A stretch of DNA of 64,000 nucleotides, from the NCBI GenBank assembly GCA_016717115.1, contig JADKGE010000001.1, positions 558,001 through 622,000 of the forward strand. The letters run 5' to 3'. Below, piece by piece: positions 45,664 to 54,156 of this stretch (position 1 is its first letter; every line of letters starts with the position of its first letter). Under the pieces are notes generated by a model, which saw only the letters and a list, made by a program, of their open reading frames with translations, did not search any database and had not been told where the DNA came from. Made by a program: the position numbers and the translations under genes. This stretch comes from Actinomycetota bacterium. Lineage in GTDB: Bacteria > Actinomycetota > Actinomycetes > S36-B12.

Positions 45664-47193
45664 ATGTCCGTTCCTACCCAGAAGCCCGTCCGCAAGCTGT
45701 CGATGAAGCAGCGGTACTCGGCGCTCACGCACGACCTCGATTGGCCCCTGTCCTACGTCGAGGAAGACGATGCCTTCCCCTACACCAAGTTCGAGGGCAT
45801 CAAGGTTCACGACTGGTCCAAGTGGGAGGATCCCTTCCGTCTGACGGTGGAGTCCTACAACAAGTACCAGGCGGAGAAGGACCGTCGCCTGTACGCGGTT
45901 CTCGACGGCTTCGCGCAGAGCCAGGGCCAGCTGAGCCTGAGTGACGCGAGCTACATGAACGCGATGAAGATCTTCCTTCAGGGCATCCCGTCGGGCGAGT
46001 ACCAGGCGCACCGCAACTTCGCGCATCTGGCCCGCTACCTCAACGGCCCCGGGGCTCGATTCGCCTCGCTGTGCCAGAGCATGGACGAACTGCGCCACGC
46101 GCAGACGGAGATCCACACGCTGTCGCACTACAACAAGTTCTTCGGCGGCATGCACGACTGGAACAAGATGAGCGACCGCGTCTGGTACCTGTCGGTGCCC
46201 AAGTCGTTCTTCGACGACGCCGGCACCGCGGGCCCGTTCGAGTGGCTCATCGCCATCGGCTTCTCGTTCGAATACCTGCTGACCAACCTGCTGTTCGTCC
46301 CGTTCATGTCGGGCGCGGCGTTCAACGGCGACCTGCCCACGATGACCTTCGGGTTCTCGGCGCAGTCCGACGAGAGCCGTCACATGACGCTCGGCCTCGA
46401 GGGCATCAAGTTCATGCTCGAGCAGGACGAGGACAACCTGCCCATCGTGCAGGCATGGCTGGACAAGTGGTTCTGGCGCGGATACCGGCTCATCTCCCTC
46501 GTCGCGGGGATGATGGACTACATGCTCCCCAAGCGGGTCATGAGCTGGAAGGAAGCGTTCGAGCTCTACTTCGAGGAGCAGATGCTCAACGGCCTGTTCA
46601 AGGACCTCGCGTACTACGGCATCAAGCCGCCGCGCGACGTCGAGTGGGCCATTCAGGAGAAGGAGATCCTGTCGCATCAGGTGTACTGGATCCTGTACCA
46701 GTTCAGCCATGCGGCGGCGTTCACCACCACGGTGCCCAATGCTCAGGATCAGGCCTGGCTCGCCGAGGCCTACCCCGAGACGTGGCCGATCTACAAGTCG
46801 GTCGTGTGGGACAAGGCCCAGAAGGTCATGGACGAGGGTGGCCGGTACTTCAATCCCGGTCTGCCGCAGCTGTGCCAGGTGTGCCAGATCCCGATGGGCT
46901 TCACCGAGCCTGGCGATCCGATGACCCAGTGCCAGCGGCACTCGATCTACGAGGGGGAACGCTACGACACCTGTTCCGACGGGTGCAAGTGGATCTTCGA
47001 GCGGGAGCCGGAGAAGTACGTGCAGGCGTGGCTTCCGGTGCACCAGATCTACCAGGGCAACTGCGGTGGCCCGACTCTGCCCGACGTCGCCGTCTGGTAC
47101 GGCCTCGAGCCGGGCGACGGTGGCGAGTACGTCGGGTCCATGGACCAGCTCGACTGGGCCGCGTGGCACGCATCGACAGTGAAGGAGGGCTGA
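45664..47193 (+). CDS. Phenol hydroxylase-type diiron oxygenase, alpha (catalytic) subunit (DmpN-like)
   Basis: 509 residues, close to DmpN length. The diiron site is formed by two ExxH units: SMDELRHAQTEIH (about residue 142) and SDESRHMTLGLEG (about 236). The C-terminus carries the zinc-type Cys set found in phenol hydroxylases (LCQVCQIPMG, MTQCQRHS, YDTCSDGCKW). The enzyme inserts one oxygen atom of O2 into an aromatic ring, making catechol from phenol in the classical case; toluene or benzene are also possible. The Cys-rich tail separates it from the propane or alkene monooxygenase groups. Substrate range is not readable from sequence. Confidence 0.92.
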   Translation: MSVPTQKPVRKLSMKQRYSALTHDLDWPLSYVEEDDAFPYTKFEGIKVHDWSKWEDPFRLTVESYNKYQAEKDRRLYAVLDGFAQSQGQLSLSDASYMNAMKIFLQGIPSGEYQAHRNFAHLARYLNGPGARFASLCQSMDELRHAQTEIHTLSHYNKFFGGMHDWNKMSDRVWYLSVPKSFFDDAGTAGPFEWLIAIGFSFEYLLTNLLFVPFMSGAAFNGDLPTMTFGFSAQSDESRHMTLGLEGIKFMLEQDEDNLPIVQAWLDKWFWRGYRLISLVAGMMDYMLPKRVMSWKEAFELYFEEQMLNGLFKDLAYYGIKPPRDVEWAIQEKEILSHQVYWILYQFSHAAAFTTTVPNAQDQAWLAEAYPETWPIYKSVVWDKAQKVMDEGGRYFNPGLPQLCQVCQIPMGFTEPGDPMTQCQRHSIYEGERYDTCSDGCKWIFEREPEKYVQAWLPVHQIYQGNCGGPTLPDVAVWYGLEPGDGGEYVGSMDQLDWAAWHASTVKEG

Positions 47194-47196
47194 GGC

Positions 47197-47520
47197 ATGC
47201 CAGTCGTGGCCATCAGCGAGTACAAGTTCCCGTCCAAGTCCCGCCAGGAGCTCTACGGCGACGACCAGCTCGTCCACGTGTGGTGGAAGGGCAATCCGTG
47301 GTTCGTCGCCGCCGGCTGCTTCCGATTCCCCAAGGCCATGCCGTGGGGGGACTTCGTCGGGGTGCTCAAGGGCTTCTACACGGCCGATCCGGACTTCGTC
47401 CCGGACAGCCTGGACTCGGTCCAGTGGGTCATCGACGACCAGGAGGTGACGCCGGATCCGTCGGCGTCGATGGAAGCCAACGGCGTCGGGCACAAGAGCC
47501 TCGTCCAGTTCAGCGTCTAG
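47197..47520 (+). CDS. Phenol hydroxylase gamma subunit (DmpO-like)
   Basis: 107 residues starting MPVVAISEYKFPSKSRQELY, continuing LVHVWWKGNPWFVAAGCFRF and PWGDFVGVLKGFYTADPDFV. This is the small third subunit of the phenol hydroxylase oxygenase. Only 3 bp separate it from the alpha-subunit stop. The TAG stop is in CTAG. Confidence 0.87.
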   Translation: MPVVAISEYKFPSKSRQELYGDDQLVHVWWKGNPWFVAAGCFRFPKAMPWGDFVGVLKGFYTADPDFVPDSLDSVQWVIDDQEVTPDPSASMEANGVGHKSLVQFSV

Positions 47521-47613
47521 CCGCTTCACAGTGACCCATGTCGCGGTGCCCGGGGGAAGTCGTACCGGGCACCGCGACACACGTGTCTTGGCCCCACATC
47601 GCAGGAGCAGCCC

Positions 47614-48678
47614 ATGACCACCGAATACCGGATCACCGTCGAGCCGCTGGGCCGAGACGTGATGTGCCGCGAGGACCAGACCATCCTCGACGCCTGCCTG
47701 AGGGCTGGCGTGTGGGTGCCGCACTCCTGCACGCACGGCACCTGCGCCACGTGCAAGGCGGAGGTCCTCGAGGGCGACGTCGACCACGGGGAGGCCTCGT
47801 CCTTCGCCCTCATGGACTTCGAGCGTGACGAGGGCAAGACCCTTCTGTGCGTGTGCAAGCCGCGCTCCGACGTCACGATCGAGGCGGATGTCGATGCCGA
47901 CGATGCCATCGAGGTCTACCCGGTCGAGGACTACGCCGGGACCGTTGTGGGGCTCGAGGAGGTCGCCCTCGACACTCGCCGGTTGCTGATCGAGCTCGAT
48001 CGCGACCTGACCTTCAACGCCGGCCAGTACATGGCACTGGCCGTTCCCGGGCACGACGGGGTGACGCGCACCTATTCGATGGCCAACATCCCGACCGAGC
48101 CCCGCGTCCTGGAGTTCCAGATCCGTCGCACGAAGGACGGCCTCGCCACGGATGGCTGGATCTTCAAGGACCTCGCGGTCGGAGATCCGATCAAGCTCAG
48201 CGGGCCGTACGGCCGATTCGTGCTGCGCGTCGATCGCGACGAGCCATCGGTGCTCATTGCCGGCGGTACCGGGCTCGCGCCTATCGCGTCGATGATCCGC
48301 CACGCGCTGGAGAACGACCTCGAGGAGATCGGGCACCTGACCCTCTACCAAGGCGCCCGAACACGCGAATGGATGTACGACGTCGAGCGGTTCCGCGCCC
48401 TCGAGGCCGACTACCCCGACCGCTTCACCTACCGGCCGTGCCTGTCGGAGGAGGAGGCGGAGGGCTTCGCCTCCGGGATGGTCACCGACGTGCTCAACGC
48501 AGACCACGAGAACCTGAAGGGGTACATCGGCTACGTCTGCGGACCGCCCGGCATGGTCGAGGCCGCATTGAAGACGCTCATGCTCAAGCGCCTGTTCCCC
48601 CGTGACATCTACAAGGAGGAGTTCCTCGACGCCAGTGCAGCAGCGAGCGTCGTACGGTCGCCGTTGATCAAGAGGTAG
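47614..48678 (+). CDS. Phenol hydroxylase reductase, FAD/2Fe-2S (DmpP-like)
   Basis: 354 residues. N-terminal plant-type ferredoxin domain with Cys in HSCTHGTCATCKAEVL and LLCVCKPRSD; FAD domain with RTYSMANIP; NAD(P)H domain with AGGTGLAPIASMIRHALEND and YVCGPPGMVEAAL. It moves electrons from NAD(P)H to the diiron oxygenase. It follows the gamma subunit by 93 bp, the only sizable gap in the operon. Confidence 0.92.
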   Translation: MTTEYRITVEPLGRDVMCREDQTILDACLRAGVWVPHSCTHGTCATCKAEVLEGDVDHGEASSFALMDFERDEGKTLLCVCKPRSDVTIEADVDADDAIEVYPVEDYAGTVVGLEEVALDTRRLLIELDRDLTFNAGQYMALAVPGHDGVTRTYSMANIPTEPRVLEFQIRRTKDGLATDGWIFKDLAVGDPIKLSGPYGRFVLRVDRDEPSVLIAGGTGLAPIASMIRHALENDLEEIGHLTLYQGARTREWMYDVERFRALEADYPDRFTYRPCLSEEEAEGFASGMVTDVLNADHENLKGYIGYVCGPPGMVEAALKTLMLKRLFPRDIYKEEFLDASAAASVVRSPLIKR

Positions 48679-48787
48679 CCGCTCGTCCGGTTCCTGCCCG
48701 AGTGGCCGGTCCGGTCGTTCACATCGCGCATGGCGCCCCGCAGCCGTATCGTGAGTCGGGGGGTCGACGAGAGGGCGGTGTGCCGGA

Positions 48788-49558
48788 GTGGCTGAGCCTC
48801 ATCATGAGGGCGAGCTCAAGTCCGTCGCGTCCGCCATCGAGCTCCTCGACTGCTTCGTCACCGACGAGGAGCTCGGGGTCTCGCAGGTGGCCCGACGCCT
48901 CGGAGTCGCGAAGAGCACGGCACATCGGCTGCTGACGACGCTGGCCGCTGGTGGCCTCATCGAGCAGAACTCCGAGAACGGTCGCTACCGCCTTGGCCTG
49001 CGCCTGTTCGAGCTCGGTCACCTTGCCTTGAGCCGAGTGGAACTGCGACGGGAGTCGCGAGCCCTGCTCGAGGAGATGCGCGAGGTCAGCGGGCTCACTG
49101 TTCACCTGGCCGTGGCCCAGGGCGCGGACACCTTGTATCTGGAGCGGCTGCCGACCCTGCGGGGGATGCAGGCGATGAGCGAGTACCGACGACGCTGGCC
49201 GCTGCACGCGACGTCATCGGGCAAGGCCATCTGCGCCTACGACCCCGTGTCGACCCAGGCGCGGATCGCGGCGGGCTTCCCCGCCTTCACGCCGAACACG
49301 GTGGCGACGCGCGAGCAGTTCCTCGCCCAGCTCGCCCAGATCAGGCGTGTCGGCTACGCGCAGGCCAGCGAGGAGGTGATGCTTCGGCTCGCTTCGGTGG
49401 CCGCCCCCGTGCTCGACGCACAGGGCTTCGCCCGCGCGGCGGTCTCCATCACCGGCTCGGTGCAGGACCTCAGCGCCAATCCCGACCGGCTCGGCCGGCT
49501 GGTCGTCAAGGCCTCGCAACGGCTGTCGAAGATGCTCCAGCACCGGGCGCCGGCCTGA
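48788..49558 (+). CDS. IclR-family transcriptional regulator
   Basis: 256 residues, GTG start. N-terminal winged helix-turn-helix (SVASAIELLDCFVTDEELGV, then ARRLGVAKSTAHRLLTTLAA) and a GAF-like ligand domain (VHLAVAQGADTLYLERLPTL, then RWPLHATSSGKAICAYDPVS). IclR proteins often control aromatic degradation. It stands between the phenol hydroxylase operon (109 bp upstream) and the polyketide operon (43 bp downstream), all on the plus strand, and could control either. No sigma-54 type DmpR regulator is present. Confidence 0.9.
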   Translation: MAEPHHEGELKSVASAIELLDCFVTDEELGVSQVARRLGVAKSTAHRLLTTLAAGGLIEQNSENGRYRLGLRLFELGHLALSRVELRRESRALLEEMREVSGLTVHLAVAQGADTLYLERLPTLRGMQAMSEYRRRWPLHATSSGKAICAYDPVSTQARIAAGFPAFTPNTVATREQFLAQLAQIRRVGYAQASEEVMLRLASVAAPVLDAQGFARAAVSITGSVQDLSANPDRLGRLVVKASQRLSKMLQHRAPA

Positions 49559-49601
49559 CGGCCCCGTATCGCTCGCCGCGTTCTGCGCATACGATCCACA
49601 G

Positions 49602-50676
49602 ATGTCCATGATCGCGGCGGTTCACGGGGTTCTCGGGCTGCACGCGTATCCCCAGGACGTGATCACGGCGGCGTTCGCGACGGTGGTGTCGCCGGACGGG
49701 AAGCATCGAGCCGTCATCGACCGGATCCACGAGGCGACGGGCGTGCGCAGCCGCAGCCTGGCCCTGCCCCTGGAGCAGTACGCGGACCTCGACGGCTTCG
49801 GGGCGGCGAACGACGCCTTCATCCGCGTCGGCCTCGATCTCGGTGAGCAGGCGATGCGAGGAGCCCTCGAGCGGGCTGGCCTCGACCCGGCCGACGTCGA
49901 CCTCGTGCTCGCCACGTCGGTCACCGGGATCGCGGCGCCGTCGCTGGAGTCCAGGCTCGTCCCGCGGCTGGGTCTGCGCCCGGACGTCAAGCGACTGCCC
50001 GTCTTCGGGCTCGGGTGCGTGGCCGGGGCCGCGGGCATCGCTCGGCTGCACGACTACCTCGCCGGCGACCCCGACGGCGTGGCGGTCCTGCTATCCGTGG
50101 AGCTGTGCTCCCTCACGGTGCAGCGCGACGACGTCTCCATGTCCAACATCGTCGCGAGCGGGCTCTTCGGCGACGGGGCCGCCGCAGTGGTGATGGTCGG
50201 AGACGCGAGAGCGCGGCGGATGGGGATCTCCGGCCCTGCGGTCGTCGCGACGCAGGGCCGCATCTATCCCGACACCGAGCGGGTCATGGGCTGGGACATC
50301 GGTGGCAGCGGATTCCGCATCGTGCTGTCGACGGGCGTGGCCGACGTGATCGAGCAGTACGTGGGCGACGACGTGAGCGACTTCCTGTCTGAGCACGACC
50401 TGAAGACCACCGATATCGCGAACTGGGTCTGCCATTCGGGCGGGCCGAAGGTCCCTGGAGGCGCTGGAGCGCACGCTCGACCTGCACGACGGCCAGCTCG
50501 CGGTCACGTGGCGATCCCTGGCCGCGATCGGCAACCTGAGCTCGTCGTCGGTGCTGCATGTGCTGGCCGACACGATGTACGGCGAGCCAGCAGCCGAACC
50601 GGAGCCGGGAACGCCGGCACTGATGATGGCGATGGGGCCGGGATTCTGCGCTGAGCTGGTCCTCCTTCGATGGTGA
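49602..50676 (+). pseudogene. Type III polyketide synthase (alkylresorcinol synthase-like, SrsA type), one-base frameshift
   Basis: Corrected length is about 357 residues. The catalytic Cys is in VFGLGCVAGAAG; the His is expected in the CHSGGPKV region (WVCHSGGPKV). At 50451-50455 GTCCCTGGAG has one extra C; after it the next frame reads ALERTLDLHDGQLAVTWRSL, then IGNLSSSSVLHVLAD (catalytic Asn) and MMAMGPGFCAELVLLRW to TGA 50674-50676. The shifted frame is perfectly conserved, so an assembly error is likely. It condenses acyl-CoA with malonyl units; the operon context suggests alkylresorcinol-type phenolic lipids. Confidence 0.87.
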
Positions 50677-50680
50677 GTCG

Positions 50681-51211
50681 ATGACGTTCCAGCAGGCGTT
50701 CACGCTGCTCATCGTGCTCGTCGCCGTCGAGCGACTCGTCGAACTGGTCGTCTCGCAGCGCAACCTTCGTTGGAGCCGGTCGCACGGCGGCATCGAGTTC
50801 GGCCGGGGCCACTACCCCTACATGGTCGTGCTGCATCTCGGGCTCCTGGTCGGTGCCCTGGTCGAGGTGTGGGTGTGGCCGCATGCGATCTCGCCGGCGG
50901 TCTCGTGGATCATGCTCGCGCTCGTGCTCGCCGCTCAGGCCCTGCGCTGGTGGTGCATCACGACGCTCGGGCCACGGTGGAACACGCGGATCGTGATCGT
51001 CCCTGACCTGCCCCGGGTCACCGGCGGCCCGTACCGGTGGCTGAGCCACCCCAACTACCTCGCCGTCGTCGTCGAAGGCTTCGCGCTGCCGATGGTGGGG
51101 TTCGCCTGGGTCACGGCCATCGCCTTCACGGTGCTGAACCTGCCCCTGCTCTTCGTGCGCATCAGGGCCGAGGACGCCGCGCTCGCGACCCTGCCGGCAG
51201 CCGCGCCGTGA
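50681..51211 (+). CDS. Isoprenylcysteine carboxyl methyltransferase-like membrane methyltransferase (SrsB type)
   Basis: 176 residues with about four to five hydrophobic helices (FTLLIVLVAVERLVELVVSQ, YMVVLHLGLLVGALVEVWVW). The ICMT core is seen in TGGPYRWLSHPNYLAVVVEG and a final helix near the C-terminus. In Streptomyces the equivalent protein methylates the alkylresorcinol made by the preceding type III PKS. Starts 4 bp after the PKS stop; its TGA overlaps the GTG of the next gene. Confidence 0.85.
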   Translation: MTFQQAFTLLIVLVAVERLVELVVSQRNLRWSRSHGGIEFGRGHYPYMVVLHLGLLVGALVEVWVWPHAISPAVSWIMLALVLAAQALRWWCITTLGPRWNTRIVIVPDLPRVTGGPYRWLSHPNYLAVVVEGFALPMVGFAWVTAIAFTVLNLPLLFVRIRAEDAALATLPAAAP

Positions 51212-52227
51212 TCGACGTCGTCGTCGCCGGCGGTGGACCGGTCGGGCTCGCCACCGCCATTCGCGCCGCCGATGCCGGGCTGGAGGTCGTCCTGGTCGAG
51301 CCTCGGAGCGGGCCGATCGACAAGGCCTGCGGCGAGGGTGTCATGCCGGATGCGCTGGCCCGGCTGCGCTCGATGGGGGTCGATCCGCCGGGCATCGACT
51401 TCCACGGCATCCGGTACGTGTCGGGAGACCGGGACGCGGTTGCGCGGTTCAGTCGGGGCCCGGGGCGTGGCGTGCGACGGACCACCCTTCACGAGGTGCT
51501 GCTTCAGCGCGCGGTCGATGCGGGGGTACGGGTCGAGGAGGGACGAGTCGAGGGCATCGAGCAGGGTCCCGACTGGATCGAGGCGGCCGGCATTCGCGCC
51601 CGATACCTCGTGGGTGCTGACGGCCTGCACTCCGGCGTGCGGCGCACACTAGGCCTGCAGGACCTGGTTCGAGGTGTGCCTCGCTACGGCATCCGTCAGC
51701 ACTTCTACGTGGAGCCGTGGGACGACGTGGTCGAGGTGCACTGGCTGCCGACCACCGAGGTCTACGTGACCCCGGTCTCCGACCGCGTCGTCGGCGTGGC
51801 CGTTCTGGGGGCCGCACCGCTGAGCCTGCACGACTCCATCGCCGCCCTGCCCGCCCTGGCCGAGCGGCTCGGGGCCGCGAAACCGGCGAGTGAGCCGAGG
51901 GGAGCCGGTCCGCTGCGTCAGCGAGTCAGGGCGCGCACGGCGGGTCGAGCCGTGCTCGTGGGGGATGCGGCGGGCTACGTCGACGCGCTCACGGGGGAGG
52001 GCCTGCGCGTGGGTTTCGCGGAGGCCGATGCTGCCGTCGACGCCATCCTTCGGGACGACCTGCCGGGATACGAGGGCGAGTGGCGCCGCATCACTCGCTC
52101 CTATCGGAGGCTGACGGGCAGCCTGCTGTGGGTCTCGTCCCGATCATCCCTGCGCCCGCTGATCGTGCCGACGGCGCGGGCCGTGCCCAGCATCTTCGGC
52201 CGCATCGTCGACTCGCTGGCGCGGTAG
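51208..52227 (+). CDS. FAD-dependent oxidoreductase (SrsC-like phenolic-lipid hydroxylase)
   Basis: 339 residues. FAD motif VVVAGGGPVGLATAIRAADA at the N-terminus, the CGEGVMPDALARL segment, GADGLHSGVRRTLGL (DG motif) and AVLVGDAAGYVDALTGEG (GD motif) define a group A flavin monooxygenase/geranylgeranyl-reductase-like protein. In the srsABC arrangement the flavoprotein hydroxylates the methylated alkylresorcinol to give a hydroquinone or quinone. GTGA overlap with the methyltransferase shows translational coupling. Confidence 0.87.
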   Translation: MIDVVVAGGGPVGLATAIRAADAGLEVVLVEPRSGPIDKACGEGVMPDALARLRSMGVDPPGIDFHGIRYVSGDRDAVARFSRGPGRGVRRTTLHEVLLQRAVDAGVRVEEGRVEGIEQGPDWIEAAGIRARYLVGADGLHSGVRRTLGLQDLVRGVPRYGIRQHFYVEPWDDVVEVHWLPTTEVYVTPVSDRVVGVAVLGAAPLSLHDSIAALPALAERLGAAKPASEPRGAGPLRQRVRARTAGRAVLVGDAAGYVDALTGEGLRVGFAEADAAVDAILRDDLPGYEGEWRRITRSYRRLTGSLLWVSSRSSLRPLIVPTARAVPSIFGRIVDSLAR

Positions 52228-52268
52228 CCGCGGATCAGCGTCGTAGCCGTCGATCGGGGCGGGGGCCG

Positions 52269-53942
52269 CTACTCGAGTTGGTCGCGCAGCTCGCGGCGCA
52301 TCAGCTTGCCAATCACGGTCCTCGGCAGCTCGTCGACGACCACGACACGCTTGGGCACCTTGTAGGCCGCGAGGTGGGCCCGCGCCGCCTCGCGGATCGC
52401 CTCGGGGTCGAGGGTGGCCCCCGGCTCGGCGACGACGGCCGCCACGACCTCCTCGCCGCTGGGCGTGCGGGCGCCTACGACGGCCGCGTCGGCGATGCCG
52501 GGCATGTCCTTGAGGACTTCCTCGACCTGCGACGGGTAGACGTTGAATCCGCCGACCAGGATCAGCTCCTTGATGCGATCGACGATGGTGACGAATCCGT
52601 CGTCGTCCATGACGACGACGTCGCCGGTGCGCAGCCAGCCGTCGCGCAGCAGCACGGCCTCGGTGTCGGCCGGTCGGTGCCAGTACCCGTCGAACACCTG
52701 CGGACCACGCACGAGCAGCTCGCCGGGCTCGCCGAGCGGCATGTCGACGGACGAGTCGTTGCGGTCGACCACGCGCGCCTCGGTGGAGGGGAAGGGGATG
52801 CCCGCCGTGCCGGCCCGGCGGCTCGGCGCCAGCGGATTGCCGACGACGATCGGGGATGTCTCGGTCATGCCGTAGCCCTCGACGAGGAGTCCGCCGGTGA
52901 CCGCCTCCCATTCGGCCACGGTCTCCGGCGGCAGTGGCATCGCGCCGGATAGGGAGAAGCGCAGGGAGGTGAGCGGGACGCCGCGTTCGCGGGCGCGCTT
53001 CGCCAGGCGCGGGTAGATCGGCGGAACGCCGGGCATGAAGGTCGGTGGGCGTCGGCCGACGGCATCGAGCACCTGGTCCACGTCGAACCGCGGGAACAGC
53101 ACGATGGTGGCCCCCATGTAGACGGCCGCCGTCAGGCAGAGGGTCAGTCCGTACGCGTGGAACAGCGGGATCACCGCGTAGAAGACCTCCTCCCCATCGA
53201 TGAGCGCGGGCACCCAGGCCCTCGACTGCACGACGTTGGCGAGCAGGTTGCGGTGGGTCAGCATGGCCGCTTTCGGCACGCCCGTGGTGCCGCCTGTGTA
53301 CTGCAGGAGGGCGATGTCGTCGGCTCGCGGCCGGGGGTAGCTCGATGGCAGTGGCGTGGCGTCACGAAGCTCCCGGTCCCAGCGCAACGCCCCGGGAACG
53401 GCGGAGTGCATGGCTGCGCGGGTCGTCCGGGCCTTGCGCACCGGCAGCCGCAGGGCCAGGCGCTGGCGCAGGGGCAGGGCCGTGGTCAGGTCGACGGCCA
53501 CCACGATCGTGTCGGCGGGAGCGACCTCCTGCACCGTGGCCGCGATCTTGTCCCATACGACGGCGACGACGGGCTCATGATCGGCGAGCTGGAACTCGAG
53601 CTCCTCCCGTGCGTACAGGGGGTTGTGCTCGACGACGATCGCCCCAAGCCGAAGGGCGGCGTAGAACACGACCACGTGCTGGGGGCAGTTGGGCAGTGCG
53701 ATGGCCACTCGGTCGCCCGCGTCGACACCCAGGCCGCGAAGCACGCCCGCGCCGAGCTCCACCTGTCGGCCGAGCTCCGCATACGTCGTCGTGGCCCCGA
53801 AGAAGTCGAGCGCGACGTGCTCGGGGAACTTGCGCACGGTGCTCTCGAGAAGCTCCACGAGCGACCCGCTGGGCACGTCGATCTCGTGCGGGACGCCCGG
53901 GGCGTAGCTGGACAGCCACGGCCGGTCGGCGGGCAGGCCCAC
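52269..53942 (-). CDS. Long-chain acyl-CoA synthetase (AMP-forming)
   Basis: 557 residues, GTG start after GAGGAGG. ANL superfamily motifs are complete: LLQYTGGTTGVPKAAMLTHR (P-loop), EGYGMTETSPI, DGWLRTGDVVVMDDDG and the C-terminal PRTVIGKLMRRELRDQ with the catalytic Lys. It activates fatty or aryl acids to CoA esters. It converges on the phenolic-lipid operon, whose PKS needs acyl-CoA starters, so a link is possible but unproven. A TAG stop ends it 41 bp past the flavoprotein stop. Confidence 0.92.
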   Translation of the reverse strand: MGLPADRPWLSSYAPGVPHEIDVPSGSLVELLESTVRKFPEHVALDFFGATTTYAELGRQVELGAGVLRGLGVDAGDRVAIALPNCPQHVVVFYAALRLGAIVVEHNPLYAREELEFQLADHEPVVAVVWDKIAATVQEVAPADTIVVAVDLTTALPLRQRLALRLPVRKARTTRAAMHSAVPGALRWDRELRDATPLPSSYPRPRADDIALLQYTGGTTGVPKAAMLTHRNLLANVVQSRAWVPALIDGEEVFYAVIPLFHAYGLTLCLTAAVYMGATIVLFPRFDVDQVLDAVGRRPPTFMPGVPPIYPRLAKRARERGVPLTSLRFSLSGAMPLPPETVAEWEAVTGGLLVEGYGMTETSPIVVGNPLAPSRRAGTAGIPFPSTEARVVDRNDSSVDMPLGEPGELLVRGPQVFDGYWHRPADTEAVLLRDGWLRTGDVVVMDDDGFVTIVDRIKELILVGGFNVYPSQVEEVLKDMPGIADAAVVGARTPSGEEVVAAVVAEPGATLDPEAIREAARAHLAAYKVPKRVVVVDELPRTVIGKLMRRELRDQLE

Positions 53943-54156
53943 GGAACACCTCCTCGGGACGAGCGCGTTCGCGGAACGCATCGCCAATGCGGCGGGTAAT
54001 GCCGATCATGCCGGAAATGGGACGCTTTCGGCGGGCGGCGGTCAGGGGAGTGCCGTCGCTCACGGTAGACTGCGCTCATATTCGGGTTATTGCCGCCCAA
54101 GCGGCGCGTGCTCCTCTTAAGCCAGGTTCGCGGAAACCTGCCGAAGGAGTCTCATC

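Noticed and set aside
48781..48815. tRNA-like start (GCCGGAGTGGCTGAG) upstream of the IclR gene
   Set aside because: No acceptor pairing, anticodon arm or T-loop follows; the sequence encodes the IclR N-terminus.
49214..50573. Minus-strand frames over the IclR and PKS genes
   Set aside because: Shadow frames; catalytic and DNA-binding motifs are all on the plus strand.
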